This document shows, one piece after another, positions 9,772-21,248 of a stretch of DNA of 64,000 nt. The DNA is taken from assembly GCA_024760905.1 (NCBI GenBank), contig CM045729.1, positions 9,725,580 to 9,789,579 on the forward strand. The letters run 5' to 3'. Source of the stretch: Plotosus lineatus (lineage: Eukaryota > Chordata > Actinopteri > Siluriformes > Plotosidae). Every line of letters starts with the position of its first letter. Position 1 is the first letter of the stretch. The notes beneath the pieces were generated by a model, which searched no databases, was not told where the DNA came from, and saw only the letters and a list, made by a program, of their open reading frames with translations. The position numbers and the translations under genes are program-made.

Positions 9772-12704
9772 TATTCTCTTCCCTTGGACTGTGCCTTGGA
9801 GGATCATCTTTGATAGCCCGCCGAGCATGTCACATGATCGTACCACCTCAATTTCCTCTTCTTTACAGTGGTCAAGAGATCTTCATAATGGTCCACATGT
9901 TGTGAGATCTTACTGCGCACTTTGGTGTTAGATGTGTGATCTGTGTATGAGATGCCGAGTAGTCTTCTGAGGCACCTCATTTCTACTGCCTGGATCTTCC
10001 TCTGCAGATCTGCAGTCAGAGTCCACGATTCACAAGCGTATAAGAAGATGGACAGAACTAGTGCCTTAAGCAATCTCACTTTTGAGTGGTGATAGATGTT
10101 CCTGTCTCTTCATATAGGCTTCAGCTTTGCCATTGCTGCCATCGTCTGTGCTAATCTTGCTGTAATATCCACTTTAGATCCTTCTTCGCTGAGGATGGCG
10201 CCAAGGTATTTGAACTGGGTTACCATCTCAAGCGGCTGTGGTTTTCCTGCTGATTGATATTAGATTGTTTGTCATCAGCTTGGTCTTTTCGACACTGATC
10301 TCCATTCCATATCTGGGCGATGTTCTGTCCAGGTGGTTCACCAGCACAGCCAGTTCCTCTTCATCACCTGCCAACCCAACGATATCATCGGCAAACCTCT
10401 GGTTAGTGATAGTCCGACCTCCAATGCTGACTATGCCCTTATGATCTATCAGGGCATCTGTCATAATGCGTTCCAGAAAGATGTTGAATAGAGTTGGTGA
10501 AAGCATACATCCCTGGTGGACCCTGACTGATGTGTGAAACCAGTTTTCTCCTGTGTTTTGTACAAATACTGCACTACTGGCCTTAGTATACAGTTGTTTG
10601 ATAGTGTTTGTCAGCATTTGGCCCATGTCGTATTTCTTCATAGTGTATAGAGAGCGTCATGCCACACTCTATCAAATGCCTTCTTAAAGTCAATGAAGAC
10701 ATGATATATGTCCTGTTGGTGTTGACAGTACTTTTCACACAATATCTTAAGGTTGAAGATTTGTTCTGTAGTGTTCCTCTCTCTGCGGAATCCAGCCTAT
10801 TCTTCAGTGATAACCTCCCCTGCCTGAGGTTTCAATCTGTTCAGGATGACGTTCAGCATTTCTTTGCTTGCTTGACTGATCAGGCTGATAGTTCTGTTGT
10901 TCTGGCAGAGTTGAAGGATCCCTTTCTTCGGGATGGTGATGATGAGAGATTGTGTCCATGGTGTTGGCTATTCTCCAGTCTTCCAGATTGCGGTGAGGAT
11001 GTCTACTGTTGTTTTCCCTCCCTGTTTAATCAGCTCAGCCGGGACATTGTCTATTCCAGCCGCTTTGTCGTTCTTCAGTGATCTGATGGCTGTCTCTACT
11101 TCTTGTAGAATTGGGTGGTCATCGTCATTTGTTGATTCCTGATGAATAAGCTTGTTGGAATCGCTGCTGGTCTGGTGGTTGTAGAGCTCTGAGCAGTATT
11201 CCGTCCATCTGTTCATGATGTCCTTCTCTTTGGGGAGACAGTTTCCACTTTTATCTTGGATGATGCTGACTCTTGGCTGCTTAGGATGTGTGAGCTTTTT
11301 TATAATTTGGTAAGCCTTCATGCTGTTGTTGTTTTGAAGATTTTTCTCGACTACTGCGCACTGTCTCTGTATCCAGGTTTCTTTGGCCTTCTTCATTCCC
11401 CCTCTTATCTTCTTGTTGATTTCTCTGTAGTCTACATTTCCAGCAGCTGTGTATTTCGATTTCTTTAAAACTCTTCTTCTGACACACATATCGAGAATCT
11501 CATCTGTCACCCACGATTGCTTCCCTGGGTGGTGTTTTCCCAGAATGGCTTTTGCTATTTCTGTGATTACCGTGTTGAATTTGGTGGTCAAGTCTTCGAC
11601 ATTTCCATCAAGTGTAAGAAGGGCTGCAAACTTCCTGCCAATTGCTGTGTGAAACGACTCAAGAATGGTTGGGTCTTTCAGCCTTTCCAGATTAAACTTA
11701 ATTCGTGTAGCCTGTGGGTTTTTGGTCTTAGTCGAACTTTGAAGTTCAGTAACACGAGATCGTGGTCACTTCTGACATCAGCACCTGGGAAGGTCCTCGG
11801 CCCAGATCTGCAGATACCAGATCAAAAGCGGTTTTGTACCATGATGTAATCTATCTGGTTGTGAGTTCTGTTTGGCATGTGCCAAGTCCAGCGTCGTGAA
11901 GTCTTATGTTTGCCAAGGGTATTAGCAAGCACCATGTTGTTATAGCTGGCAAACTCGAGAAGGTGAAGGCCTCTTTCATTTGTTAACTCATTGCAGGCTC
12001 GGCCATAGTGGTTCTCCCAGACTTTGGGTGCGTCTACTCCTACCTTAGCAATCTAATCTCCCTGTATGACAGAATGTCCTTTTTAATCTACATGGTCCAT
12101 GATGTCCTGGAGTTGGGTGTAGAATTAATTTACTTTGTCATAGTCCGTTGTTGGTGCGTAGACCTGTATCACCGTGATGTTGAAAGGTGTTGCTCAGATG
12201 CGAATGGTGATTAGCCTGCTGGATATATGTTGGCAACTGAGTCTCGAGTCCTTGATGGGTTTGTTGACTAGCAGTCCAACACTATTTGCCTGCCAGTCAG
12301 GTTCATCACTGTAATAGAGAATGTGCCCTTCTTCGGTTTGATGCTCGCCAATGTTGTTCCACCTGGTTTCAGAGAGTCCAATGACATTCCAAGTGTATCT
12401 TTCTAGTTCATAGGTGAGTTCTTGCAGTTTGCCTGTCTGTGCAAGTGTTCTTATGTTCCATGTTCCGATGCTGATGTGGTCCCTTCCACGGATCCTATTC
12501 CGTGAAGTTGAGGTTGAAGTCAAGGTTACGGTTACATCAGTAGCATACTTGTCACCTTCGCCCTGGTGTCTGACGGAACGCACGGCCCTTGTTGACCCAG
12601 GTGACTTTGGTTGCTGGTTCATTTCACGTGGTGTGTCTTGGGCATGTAAACCTGGAAGGGCCCATTCCTCTCCAGGCTCAATTTGAAATCAGAGTTTTCT
12701 TCTC
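9772..12704 (-). mobile_element. BovB/RTE-type LINE (third LINE family), decayed, 3' truncated
   Basis: Minus-strand fragments in order: endonuclease at 12194-12622 (HISIGTWNIRTLAQTGKLQE, VIGLSETRWNNIGEH), RT fingers at 10968-11591 (NRWTEYCSELYN, LKNDKAAGIDNVPAELIKQG), RT palm at 10228-10641 (RVHQGCMLSPTLFNIF, NQRFADDIVGLAGDEEEL) and C terminus at 9804-10079 (FLYACESWTLTADLQRKIQA, RKLRWYDHV). Coding similarity is lost at about 9772 after TVQGKR, so the 3' end is missing. The order and motifs resemble BovB-like RTE elements (recognised by eye). Its 5' UTR is split by a Rex3 insertion and resumes at 15911. Confidence 0.8.
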
Positions 12705-13766
12705 GTGCCTCGTGGTCGGGCTTATGCCCATGGAGCCTGGCCGGGCCTAGCCCGAAAAGGAGACATGGGTCCGCCCTCCCATGGACCCACCACCCGTGGG
12801 AGGAGTTTTAGGGGTCGGGTGCAATGTGAGTTGGGTGGCAGCCAAAGGCATGGGTTCTGTCGGACCGATCCTCGGCTACTTACTCTGACCCTCAGGACAT
12901 GGAATGTCACCTCTCTGGCGGGAAAGGAGCCTGATTTGGTGCGTGAGGTGGAGAGATACCGACTAGATATAGTTGGGCTCAGCTCAACGCATAGCTTGGG
13001 CTCTTGAACCATCCATCTCGAAAGAGGCTGGACCTTCTTCTATTCTGGAGTTCCTCATGGGGAGAGGCGGCGAGCCGGTGTGGGTATTCTTGTTATTGGG
13101 TATCCCTGTCTTGGTGCCCAAATGTTGGGGTTCTCCCCAGTTGACGAAAGGGTAGCTTCCCTACGTCTTCGGGCGGGGGGGACGGGTCCTGACCGTTATT
13201 TGTGCTTATGCAGCAAATGACAGTTCAGAGTACCCACCCTTGTTGGAGTCTTTGGGGGGGTGTTGGAGAACGCTCCCTCGGGAGACTCACCCGTTGTCTT
13301 GGGAGATTTTAACGCCCATGTGGGCAACGATAGTGTGACCTGGAAGGATGTGATCGGTAGGTACGGCCTCTCCAGTCTGAATCCGAATGGTGTTTCTTTG
13401 TTGGACTTCTGTTCTCGTCATAGGTTGTCTATCACGAACACCATGTTCGAACATAAGGGTGTCCATAAGTGCACTTGGCACCAGGACACCCGAGGTTGCA
13501 GTTCGATGATTGACTTTGTAGTCGTGTCATCGGGCTTGCGACCATATGTTCTGGACACTCGGGTGAAGAGAGGAGCTGAGCTGTCTACCAATCACTACCT
13601 GGTGGTGAGTTGGCTTCGGTGGTGGGGGAGGTTGCCTTCCAGACCTGGCAGGCCCAAGTGTGTAATCAGGGTCTGCTGGGAATGTTTGGCGGAATCCTCT
13701 GTCCAAGAGGCCTTTAACTACCACCTCCGGCAGAGTTACAACCACGTTCCGGAGGAGGCGTGAGAC

Positions 13767-14561
13767 ATGGAATCTGAATGGGCCATGTTTCGTGCCTCCA
13801 TTGCTGAGGCAGCAGCCCATAGCTGTGGCCGTAAGGTCATTGGTGCTTGTCGTGGCGGTAATCCCCGAACCCGGTGGTGGACACCTGCGGTGAAGGGGGC
13901 CGTCCAGCTGAAGAAGGAGGCCTATCGGGTTTTATTAGCCTGTGGGACTCCCGAGGCAGCAAACGGGTACTGGCAGGCCAAACATGCTGCAGCCGAGGCT
14001 GTTGCAGATGCAAAATCTCGGGTGTGGGAGGAGTTCGGTGAGGGCCTAGAGAGTGATTATCGGTTGGCCTTAAAAAGGTTCTGGGCCACCATCCGACGCC
14101 TCAGGAGGGGGAAGCAGTTCTTTACAAACACTGTTTACAGTGGAGGTGGGGAGCTGCTTACCTTGACTGGGGATGTCGTTGAGAGGTGGAGGGAATACTT
14201 TGAGGACCTCCTCAATCCCACCAACATGCCCTCCGTGGAAGAGGAAGATCCTGGGGGTTCGGGTGAAGGTCCACCCATCACTGAAGTGGAGGTCACTGAG
14301 GTTGTCAAAAAGCTCCTCGGTGGTCGAGCTCCGGGGTTGGACAAGATCCACCCGGAATATCTCAGGGATCTGGATGTTGTAGGACTGTCTTGGTTGACAC
14401 GTCTCTGCAACATCGCATGGTCATCAGGGGCTGTACCTCTGGATTGGCAAACTGGGGTGGTGGTCCCAATTTTAAAGAAGGGGGACCGGAGGGTGTGTTC
14501 CAATTATCTGGGAATTACACTCCTCAGCCTACCTGGGAAAGTCTATGCAGGGGTACTATAG
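13767..14561 (+). pseudogene. Rex3 copy 1 linker and N-terminal RT
   Basis: 264 residues with RWREYFEDLLNPTNMPSVEE, KLLGGRAPGLDKIHPEYLRD and LDWQTGVVVPILKKGDRRVC. It stops at GVL where other copies read GVLERRIRPIVEPR (TAG at about 14559). The upstream endonuclease piece is at 13260-13763 ([23 protein letters not shown]). Confidence 0.75.
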
Positions 14562-14699
14562 AGGAGGATCCGACCGATAGTCGAACCTCGGCTTCAGGAG
14601 GAACAATGTGGTTTTCGTCCTGGCCGTAGCACTCTTGACCAACTCTATACACTCCACAGGATTCTGGAGGGGGCATGGGAGTTTGCCAAATCTGTCCAC

Positions 14700-15578
14700 A
14701 TGTGCTTTGTGGATTTGGAGAAGGCTTTCGACCGTGTCCCTCGAATGATCTTGTGGGGCGTGCTCCGAGAGTACAGCGTTCCGAACCCGTTGCTACAAGC
14801 TATTCGGTCGCTGTATCACCGGAGCCTGAGTTTGGTCTGTATTGGTAACAGCAGGTCGGATTCGTTTCCAGTGGGAGTTGGAGTCCGCCAAGGCTGTCCT
14901 TTGTCACCGATTCTGTTCATAATTTTTATGGACAGAATTTCTAGGCACAGTCGAGGCGATGAGGGGTTCTGGTTTGGTGGCCATCGGATATCATCTCTGC
15001 TTTTTGCGGATGATGTTGTCCTTTTGGCTTCATCAAGTCGGGCCCTCCAGCTCTCATTGGAGCGATTCGCAGCTGAGTACGAAGCAGCTGGGATGAAGAT
15101 CAGTACCTCCAGGTCTGGGGCCATGGTTCTCAGTCGTACAATGGTGGAATGCACCCTCCGGGTTGGGAATGAGGTCCTGCCCCAAGTGGAGGAGTTTAAG
15201 TATCTTGGGGTCTTGTTTACGAGTGAGGGAAGGATGGAGCGAGAGATCGACAGACGGATCACTGCAGCCTCTGCTGTTAAGCAGTGCCTGTACCGGTCCA
15301 TCGTGGTGAAGAAGGAGCTGAGCCGCAAGGCGAAGCTCTCAATTTACCAGTCGAGCTACATTCCAACCCTCACCTATGGTCATGAGCTTTGGGTAATGAC
15401 CGAAAGAACAAGATCACGGATACAAGCGGCTGAAATGAGCTTCCTTCGCCAGGTGGCGGGGTTCTCCCTTCGAGATAAGGTGAGAAGCTCCACCATCCGG
15501 GGAGAGCTCGGAGTAGATCCGCTGCTCCTCCGCATTGAGAGGGGCCAGTTGAGGTGGCTCGTCCGGGGGGCATTCTGA
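14700..15578 (+). pseudogene. Rex3 copy 1 RT core and C terminus
   Basis: 292 residues: DLEKAFDRVPRMILWGVL, GVGVRQGCPLSPILFIIFMD, SLLFADDVVLLASS (catalytic FADD), FKYLGVLFTSEGRMEREIDR and ERTRSRIQAAEMSFLRQVAG. The frame ends early at 15578 because a template-switch-like inverted duplication disrupts LRIERGQLRWLGHLVRMPPG; the remaining C terminus continues at 15605-15886. Confidence 0.8.
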
Positions 15579-15910
15579 CCAGATGCCCGAGCCACGTCAA
15601 CTGGCTCCTCCGCATTGAGAGGGGCCAGTTGAGGTGGCTCGGGCATCTGGTCAGAATGCCCCCTGGACGCCTCCCTGGTGTGGTGTTTCGGGCATGTCCA
15701 ACCGGGAAGAGACCCCGGAGTCGACCTAGAACACGCTGGAGGGACTATGTCTCTCGGCTTGTCTGGGACCGCCTCAGTGTCCCCCCGGGAGAGTTGGAGG
15801 AAGTGGCTCGGGAGAGGGACGTCTGGACCTCTTTGCTTAGGTTGCTGCCCCCGGAACCCGACCTTGGACTAAGCAGAAGAGGATGATGATGATGATGATG
15901 TTTTCTTCTC

Positions 15911-16200
15911 TTAGCCTTCACCAAAAGAGGTTTAACCTACAAAGCAGAAGGTGTTTTGAATTTGTAGTAACCATCTCTTAGCCTTTGCCAGAAAAGGTAT
16001 ACCTTACAAGGCAGGAACGGGATTTTAATTCAGAGTTACCTTCTCTTAACCTGAATGCTGGCTAGGCCATGGGCCGGACAGGAGACAAGCCATACAGCAG
16101 GTAGAGGACCAGAACTATCAGTAGGAACATGATCTTTAGCCAAGGGTCCTTGCTGGGGTAAGGTGTTACCTCTCTTACCAACTGCAGTCACAGTTTAATG
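15911..16200 (-). mobile_element. 5' UTR remainder of the BovB-like LINE
   Basis: Continues from 12694 once the Rex3 insertion is removed. It contains two to three degenerate units of about 75 bp, each with tctcttagcctt, a.aaaaggt and ttacaaggcag-like segments. This tandem 5' UTR is consistent with a LINE promoter region, which is inferred. Confidence 0.5.
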
Positions 16201-16699
16201 TCATACAAGTATGCATGACGTGTTGTTGTAAAGCTACACTTCTGTTATTTTACATAATATGATATCTTGAATCTTTGTGTATAATGTAATTAAAAGCTGT
16301 TAGCATTTCAAATTATCTTCTTTTTGTTTACATTTTAGATTTAATTTGGCCTCAGTATATAAAACTGTTGCTCTCAGACACATAGCAACAATGACACATA
16401 CTGGAAGCTAAATTTTATGTACAGTTTCTATACTATATATTTCATATTACATGCTGAAAATGGTCACAAAGTGGCATTTACAGCATTGAAAAAAAAAATC
16501 TCTTTGGGGGTCTCCCCATGCACTCGGCGCACCTTGGGCTGAAGCAACCTCATAATATACCCACTTTTTTTTTTTTTTTACAACTGCAGCACTACCCTTG
16601 AGGAAGAAAAAACATTTCACACCCTCCGCCAGGTGAGTAACTATAAATAGTGTGATTTGTCGCTAAAATTAATCTTCAGTACATCTCTGCATAACATTG
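16201..16699. other. No gene seen; AT-rich interval
   Basis: AT-rich sequence with short poly(A) and poly(T) runs (16490-16498, 16567-16579). I see no coding frame, RNA gene or recognisable repeat terminus. Confidence 0.5.
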
Positions 16700-17430
16700 T
16701 ATCTTTATTGTATCTCTCTGTCCTTAATCACTCTAACTTGCTGCATGTTCTTCCCATCTCTGTTTCTCTGGTGTACCAACCTGTATAAATCATTTTCTCC
16801 TTCCTTACTGTCCAACCTATCAAAACAAGTCATCATACTCCCTCGGTTTGGCCTTTGACACCGCTACCTTTGCCTTACGCTGTGTCTCCCTGTACTCCTG
16901 TTTACTCTCTTGGGTCCTCTTTATGTCCCACTTCTTCTTAGCTAACCTCTTCCTTTGTACACACTCCTGCACTTCCTCATTTCATCACCAAGTCTCCTTA
17001 TCTACTGTTTTTCCAAAGGACACACCAAGTACTCTCGTACCTGTCTCCCTGATTACATTAGCTGTAGTTGTGCAGTCATCCGGAAGCACATCCTGACCAC
17101 CCAAATCCTGTTTCAACTCCTGCTTGAAGACAATGCGACACTCTTCCTTTTTCAGCTTCCACCACTTCGTCTTCTACTCTGCCTTTGCCTTCTTCACCTT
17201 TCTCACCATCAACATCATCCTGCACACCACCATCCCATTCTGTTTGACAACACTCTCACCCACTACTACTTTGTAGTCACTGACTTCCTTCAAATTACAT
17301 CGCCTACACAAGATGTAGTCTACCTGTGTGCTCCTACCTCTGCTTTTATAAGTCACCTTATGCTCCTGTCTTTTCTGGAAGAAAGTATTCACCACAGCCA
17401 TTTCTATCCTTTTTGCAAACTCTATCATAG
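16700..17430 (-). mobile_element. RTE-like LINE fragment (endonuclease C terminus to linker)
   Basis: The minus strand encodes MAVVNTFFQKRQEHKVTY, QVDYILCRRCNLKEVSDYKV and KTKWWKLKKEE-type linker sequence, homologous to the middle of the 42566-45730 copy. It stops at about 16700 and 17430 without RT core or 3' end. At 17431 it abuts ggggtcaccaaccttttgaa, which resembles a hAT-type transposon end. It is a separate fragment from the next RTE piece because their order is reversed for a single minus-strand element. Confidence 0.7.
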
Positions 17431-17584
17431 GGGTCACCAACCTTTTGAATCTGAGAGTTACTTCATGGGTACCAATTAATGTGCAGGGCTGCCAGGACAA
17501 TACACACTTCTGAAATAACTAATTTGCTCAATTTACCTTTCATTTTATGTTGTTATTATTTATAATTAATTATATTCATCTTAT

Positions 17585-19062
17585 TATTCTTCTTGTCCTT
17601 TCGGCTTTTCCTTTCAGGGGTCGCCTCCATCTCACCCTATCCTCTGCATCTTTTTCTCTTACACCAACTGCCTTGATGTCTTCCTTCACCACATCCATGA
17701 ATCGTCGCTTTGGTCTTCCTCTAGGCCTTCTGCCTGGTACTTCCAACCTCAGCATCCTACTACCAATATACTCACTATCCCTCCTCTGTACATGTCCAAA
17801 CCATCTCAATCTAGCCTCTCTGACTTTGTCTCCAAAACATCTTACATTTGCTGTCCCTCTGATGTGCTCATTCCTGATCCTATCCATCCTCGTTACTCCC
17901 AAAGAGAACCTCAACATTTTCATCTCTGCTACCTCCAGCCCTCCTCCTGTCTTTTCCCCAGGGCCACTGTTTCTAAACCATACAACATCGCTGGCCTCGA
18001 CACCGTCTTGTACACTTTTCCTTTCATTTTTGCTGATACCTTCCTATCACACATCACACCGGACACTTTTCTCCAACCATTCCAACCAGCCTGCACACGC
18101 TTCTTCACCTCTTTTCCACACTCTCCATTGCTCTGGATTGTTGAGCCTAAGTACTTAAAATCCTCCACCTTCCTTATCTCTGCTCCTTGTAACCTCACCG
18201 TTCCTGTTGGGTCCTTGGCATTCATACACATGTATTCTGTCTTACTGAGGCTAACCGTCATTCCCCTCCTTTCCAGGGCATACCTCCACCTCTCTAGGTT
18301 TTCCTGCACTTGTTCTCTGCTCTCACTGCAGATCATAATGTCATCGGCAAACATCATAGTCCATGGAGATTCTTGTCTCACCTCGTCTGTCAGCCTGTCC
18401 ATCACTATAGCAAACAAGAAGGGGCTCAGAGCTGACCCTTGATGCAGTCCCACCTCCACCTTGAACTCTTCTGTCACACCGACAGCACACCTCACCACTG
18501 TCTTACATCTCTCATACATGTCCTGCACCACTCTAACATACTTCTCTGCCACTCCAGACTTTCTCATGCAATACCACAGTTCCTCTCTCGGCATCCTGTC
18601 ATATGCTTTCTCCAGATCCACAAAGGCACAATTCAGCTCCTTCTGACCTTCTCTGTACTTCTCTATTAACATCCTCAAAGCAAACACTGCATCTGTGGTG
18701 CTCTTTCTTGGCATGAAACCAAACTGTTGTTCACAAATGCTGACCTCTGCCCTTAGTCTAGCTTCCACTATTCTTTCCCATAACTTCATTGTATGGCTCA
18801 TCAACTTTATCCCGCTGTAGTCGCCACAACTCTGCACATCTCCCTTGTTCTTAAAAATGGGCACAAGCACACTTCTCCTCCGTTCCTCCGGCATCTGCTC
18901 ACTTTCTAAGACCTTGTTGAACATTCTTGTCATAAATCTACTTCTACCTCCCCTAGACACTTCCATACCTCAACTGGTATGTCATCAGGACCAACTGCCT
19001 TTCCACTCTTCATCCACTTCAATGCCCTCCTCACTTCACCCTTACTAATCATTGCTACTTCC
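17585..19062 (-). mobile_element. RTE-like LINE fragment (RT and 3' end)
   Basis: Reads from SKGEVRRALKWMKSGKAVG near 19050 through the RT to the GDP C terminus and the 3' end at about 17585. The codon that is TAG in copies 5831-8993 and 42566-45730 is a tyrosine codon here (ALRMLIEKYREGQ). It is 5'-truncated and frameshifted near 18966 and 17929. Confidence 0.85.
17929..18966 (-). pseudogene. RTE reverse transcriptase fragment
   Basis: 345 residues with VPIFKNKGDVQSCGDYSGIK, VDLEKAYDRMPREELWYC, GLHQGSALSPFLFAIVMD, MMFADDIMICSE and YLGSTIQSNGECGKEV. The catalytic Asp residues are kept, but the frame shifts at the C terminus (QEEGWR); the remaining C-terminal domain lies at 17576-17923. Confidence 0.8.
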
Positions 19063-19097
19063 TGGTAGTTGGAGTAAGAGAAGAAAATGCAAATTTT

Positions 19098-19512
19098 GGG
19101 GGAGATGGAGGCAGATGATTCGCTGAGGCGATGCCTGAAGGGAACAGCTGAAAGAAAAAGAAGAAGATACAGTCAAAAACTCAATGCAGCCATGAGGGGG
19201 AGCACAAACCAGTGTCCATCCTCACACCAGTCCCAAGCCCGGATAAATGCAGAGGGTTGCGACAGGAAGGGCATTCGGCGTAAAACTTGTGCCAGAACAC
19301 AGAAAGAGAATCATCAAAACAAATTTCATACCGGATTGGTCGAGACCTGGGTTAACAACGACCGCCAATAGCGCTGTTAACCAACAGGGTGCTGGTGGAA
19401 ATTGGACTACTGTTGGTCGAAGAAGGAGAGGTGGGAGGCGTGTCCATAGGCAAAGAGAGATAAGGAAAAGTATGAGTCTAGGACTGAGAGTAGGGACTTT
19501 GAATGTTGGAAC
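19098..19512 (+). mobile_element. RTE 3' tail joined to an RTE 5' leader
   Basis: 19098-19166 matches the last bases of the RTE element (gcagatgattcgctgaggcg, then an AAG tail). 19175-19512 matches the first about 340 bases of the element, including the endonuclease start LRVGTLNVGT. The leader breaks off at gaatgttggaactctgag and Tc1-like sequence follows, so this is a head-to-tail junction of two damaged copies. Confidence 0.7.
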
Positions 19513-20305
19513 TCTGAGTCTTTTTGCATGTCATTCGGAAATCCTGGGGAGAAGGAAATGCCAAAATGCCTGAAGTCCAGTGTCAAGTACCCACAGTCAG
19601 TGATGGTCTGGGGTGCCATGTGAGCTGCTGGTGTTTTTCCACTGTGTTTTATCACGGGCAGGGTCAATGCAGCTCGCTATCAGGAGATTTTGGAGCACTT
19701 CATGCTTCCATCTGCTGAAAAGCTTTATGGAGATGAAGATTTCATTTTTCAGCACGACCTGGCACCTGCTCACAGTGCCAAAACCACTGCAAAATGGTTT
19801 ACTGACCATGGTATTACTGTGCTCAATTGGCCTGCCAACTCTCCTGACCTGAACCCCATAGAGAATCTGTGGGATATTGTGAAGAGAAAGCTGAGAGACA
19901 CCAGACCCAACACTGTGGATGAGCTTAAGGCCGCTATCGAAGCATCCTGGGCCTCCATAACACCTCAGCAGTGCCACAGGCTGATTGGCTCCATGCCACG
20001 CCGCATTGAAGCAATCATTTCTGCAAAAGGATTCCCAACCAAGTATCGAGTGCATAACTGAACACAATTATTTGAAGTTTGACTTTTTTGTATTAAAAAC
20101 ACTTTTATTGGTCGGATGAAATATGCGAATTTTTTGAGATAGGGATTTTTGGTTTTTCTTTACTTTTTTGCCAAAATTATCAATATTAAAACAATAAAAG
20201 GCTTGAACTACTTCAGTTGTGTGGAATCTAAAATATATGAAAGTCTAATTTAGTACATTCCAGAAAATAATGAACTTCATCACAATATGCTAATTTTTTG
20301 AGAAG
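19513..20305 (+). mobile_element. Tc1-like transposon, 3' half
   Basis: Carries the C-terminal half of a DD34E transposase and a 3' terminal region with two direct copies of aatttttTgagAtagg-type sequence (about 20120-20155 and 20286-20307), like the paired repeat units of IR/DR Tc1 elements. The N-terminal half is replaced by RTE sequence at 19512. Confidence 0.8.
19690..20061 (+). pseudogene. Tc1 transposase C-terminal domain (DD34E)
   Basis: 123 residues with FIFQHDLAPAHSAKTTAKWF and [20 protein letters not shown]. The second D and the E are separated by 34 residues, the Tc1 signature. The helix-turn-helix domain and first catalytic D are missing. A shorter copy (from KWFTDHG onward) is at 48619-48889. 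Confidence 0.82.
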
Positions 20306-20432
20306 GATATTACATGATATATAATATATATTGCATTGCTTGCTCTTCTGGCATGTATTGGCTCAATTAATTCTTTGTACATTTGAACTTGACTGATGCT
20401 GAGCTCAATTTTTAACCCATTGTTTGTTTCAG

Positions 20433-20558
20433 GTGTCGTTGCTTTTTGTTTCATCGCTGCTTAGAAAGATGGTATTTCCAACTTTCCAGATTCATTCAGA
20501 TTCTGGAGATTTGGATACAATGATTGGTCCCATGTTCGTCAAAGCTGCACAGACACAG
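20433..20558 (+). other. Exon-like 126-bp open segment of unknown gene
   Basis: Bounded by a pyrimidine-rich ...tttgtttcag acceptor and a cacag/gtaatc donor; 42 codons, phase 0 at both ends, reading VSLLFVSSLLRKMVFPTFQI then HSDSGDLDTMIGPMFVKAAQ and TQ. It is duplicated unchanged in reading at 49266-49391. I do not recognise the protein. It may be a captured or relic exon, or chance. Confidence 0.3.
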
Positions 20559-20564
20559 GTAATC

Positions 20565-21240
20565 TTAGGCCCAAATCAAAGGCCCAACTCCAGTCAGATG
20601 TGTTCAGAGTCTGCAGTCTCAAGGAGACAGTTGCTTCCTGCCCTTGGTCAAGGCTGAAGTTCATAGTTCAGCATTGCACTGTGACTCAAATTCATTGAGC
20701 GTGAATCCACAATCTGCAAGGGTCTGGTCCCCTGGATCATGGAATTTCTGTCAATAAATCTGGAGTCCCTGACGATCATGACGTCAATGGTTCTGCCTCC
20801 CCAGGCTAGTGACAGATAATTTACTGTTCCTTGTTGATGTGCATGAAATGAACACCTTGACTGTACAGTGGTGTTTGTAGCTTCTGTAACACTGCATGCC
20901 AGAGCAAGTCTTTGGAAGCATACAAAAAGATCTCAAAGCAGTGATTGAAGTTTGGTGAGGATACTTTGTTTTGAAGACAGGGGAATGACTGTGACGATTT
21001 CTTCTTCGTCCTGCCATTTTATCATAAAACTGAGCGAGGCATGCATTAAGTAAAAAAAATAAATAAATAAATAAAATGTGAAAAAATCTGCTCTCTCTCT
21101 CTGGTTCATGCAAAACAGGTTGGGAATCTTTTTGACGAAGAGAGACGAAAAAAAAAATCAATTTAAAATCTAATCCTCTGAGAGCCAAATATATTTTTAA
21201 CACTGAAACCAACAATTTTAGAGTATACAGAGTATAATAA
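20565..21240. other. Duplicated stretch of unknown origin
   Basis: Also at 49395-50080. On the minus strand one frame (about 20940-20830) reads FEIFMDASKDLLWHAVLQ-like residues, loosely reminiscent of the DAS motif of retroelement RNase H regions, but stops soon after. A (AAAT)n run is at 21056-21077. Not assigned. Confidence 0.35.
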
Positions 21241-21248
21241 CAATTGTA

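Larger units (their letters stand above)
12705..15900 (+). mobile_element. Rex3 LINE copy 1 (RTE clade), 5'-truncated, nested in the BovB-like LINE
   Basis: Flanked by ttttcttctc at 12695-12704 and 15901-15910, a clean target-site duplication. It contains endonuclease, RT and the Rex3 3' end (gaacccgacc, then a GATG/ATG tail). The family name rests on the stretches caaactggggtggtggt and the complement of cggtgacaaaggacagcct, which I recall as the conserved segments used to amplify Rex3. The 5' end is cut at a point corresponding to about 33004 of the full-length copy. The coding frame is broken in the endonuclease (about 13007, 13155), by a TGA at about 13763 and by a TAG at about 14561. A local inverted duplication lies at 15563-15668. 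Confidence 0.88.

Noticed and set aside
20784..21020. Arg/His/Ser-rich 77-codon frame MAGRRRNRHSHS (duplicated at 49617-49850)
   Set aside because: No domain, no splice context and a composition typical of chance; another frame of the same strand looks at least as protein-like.
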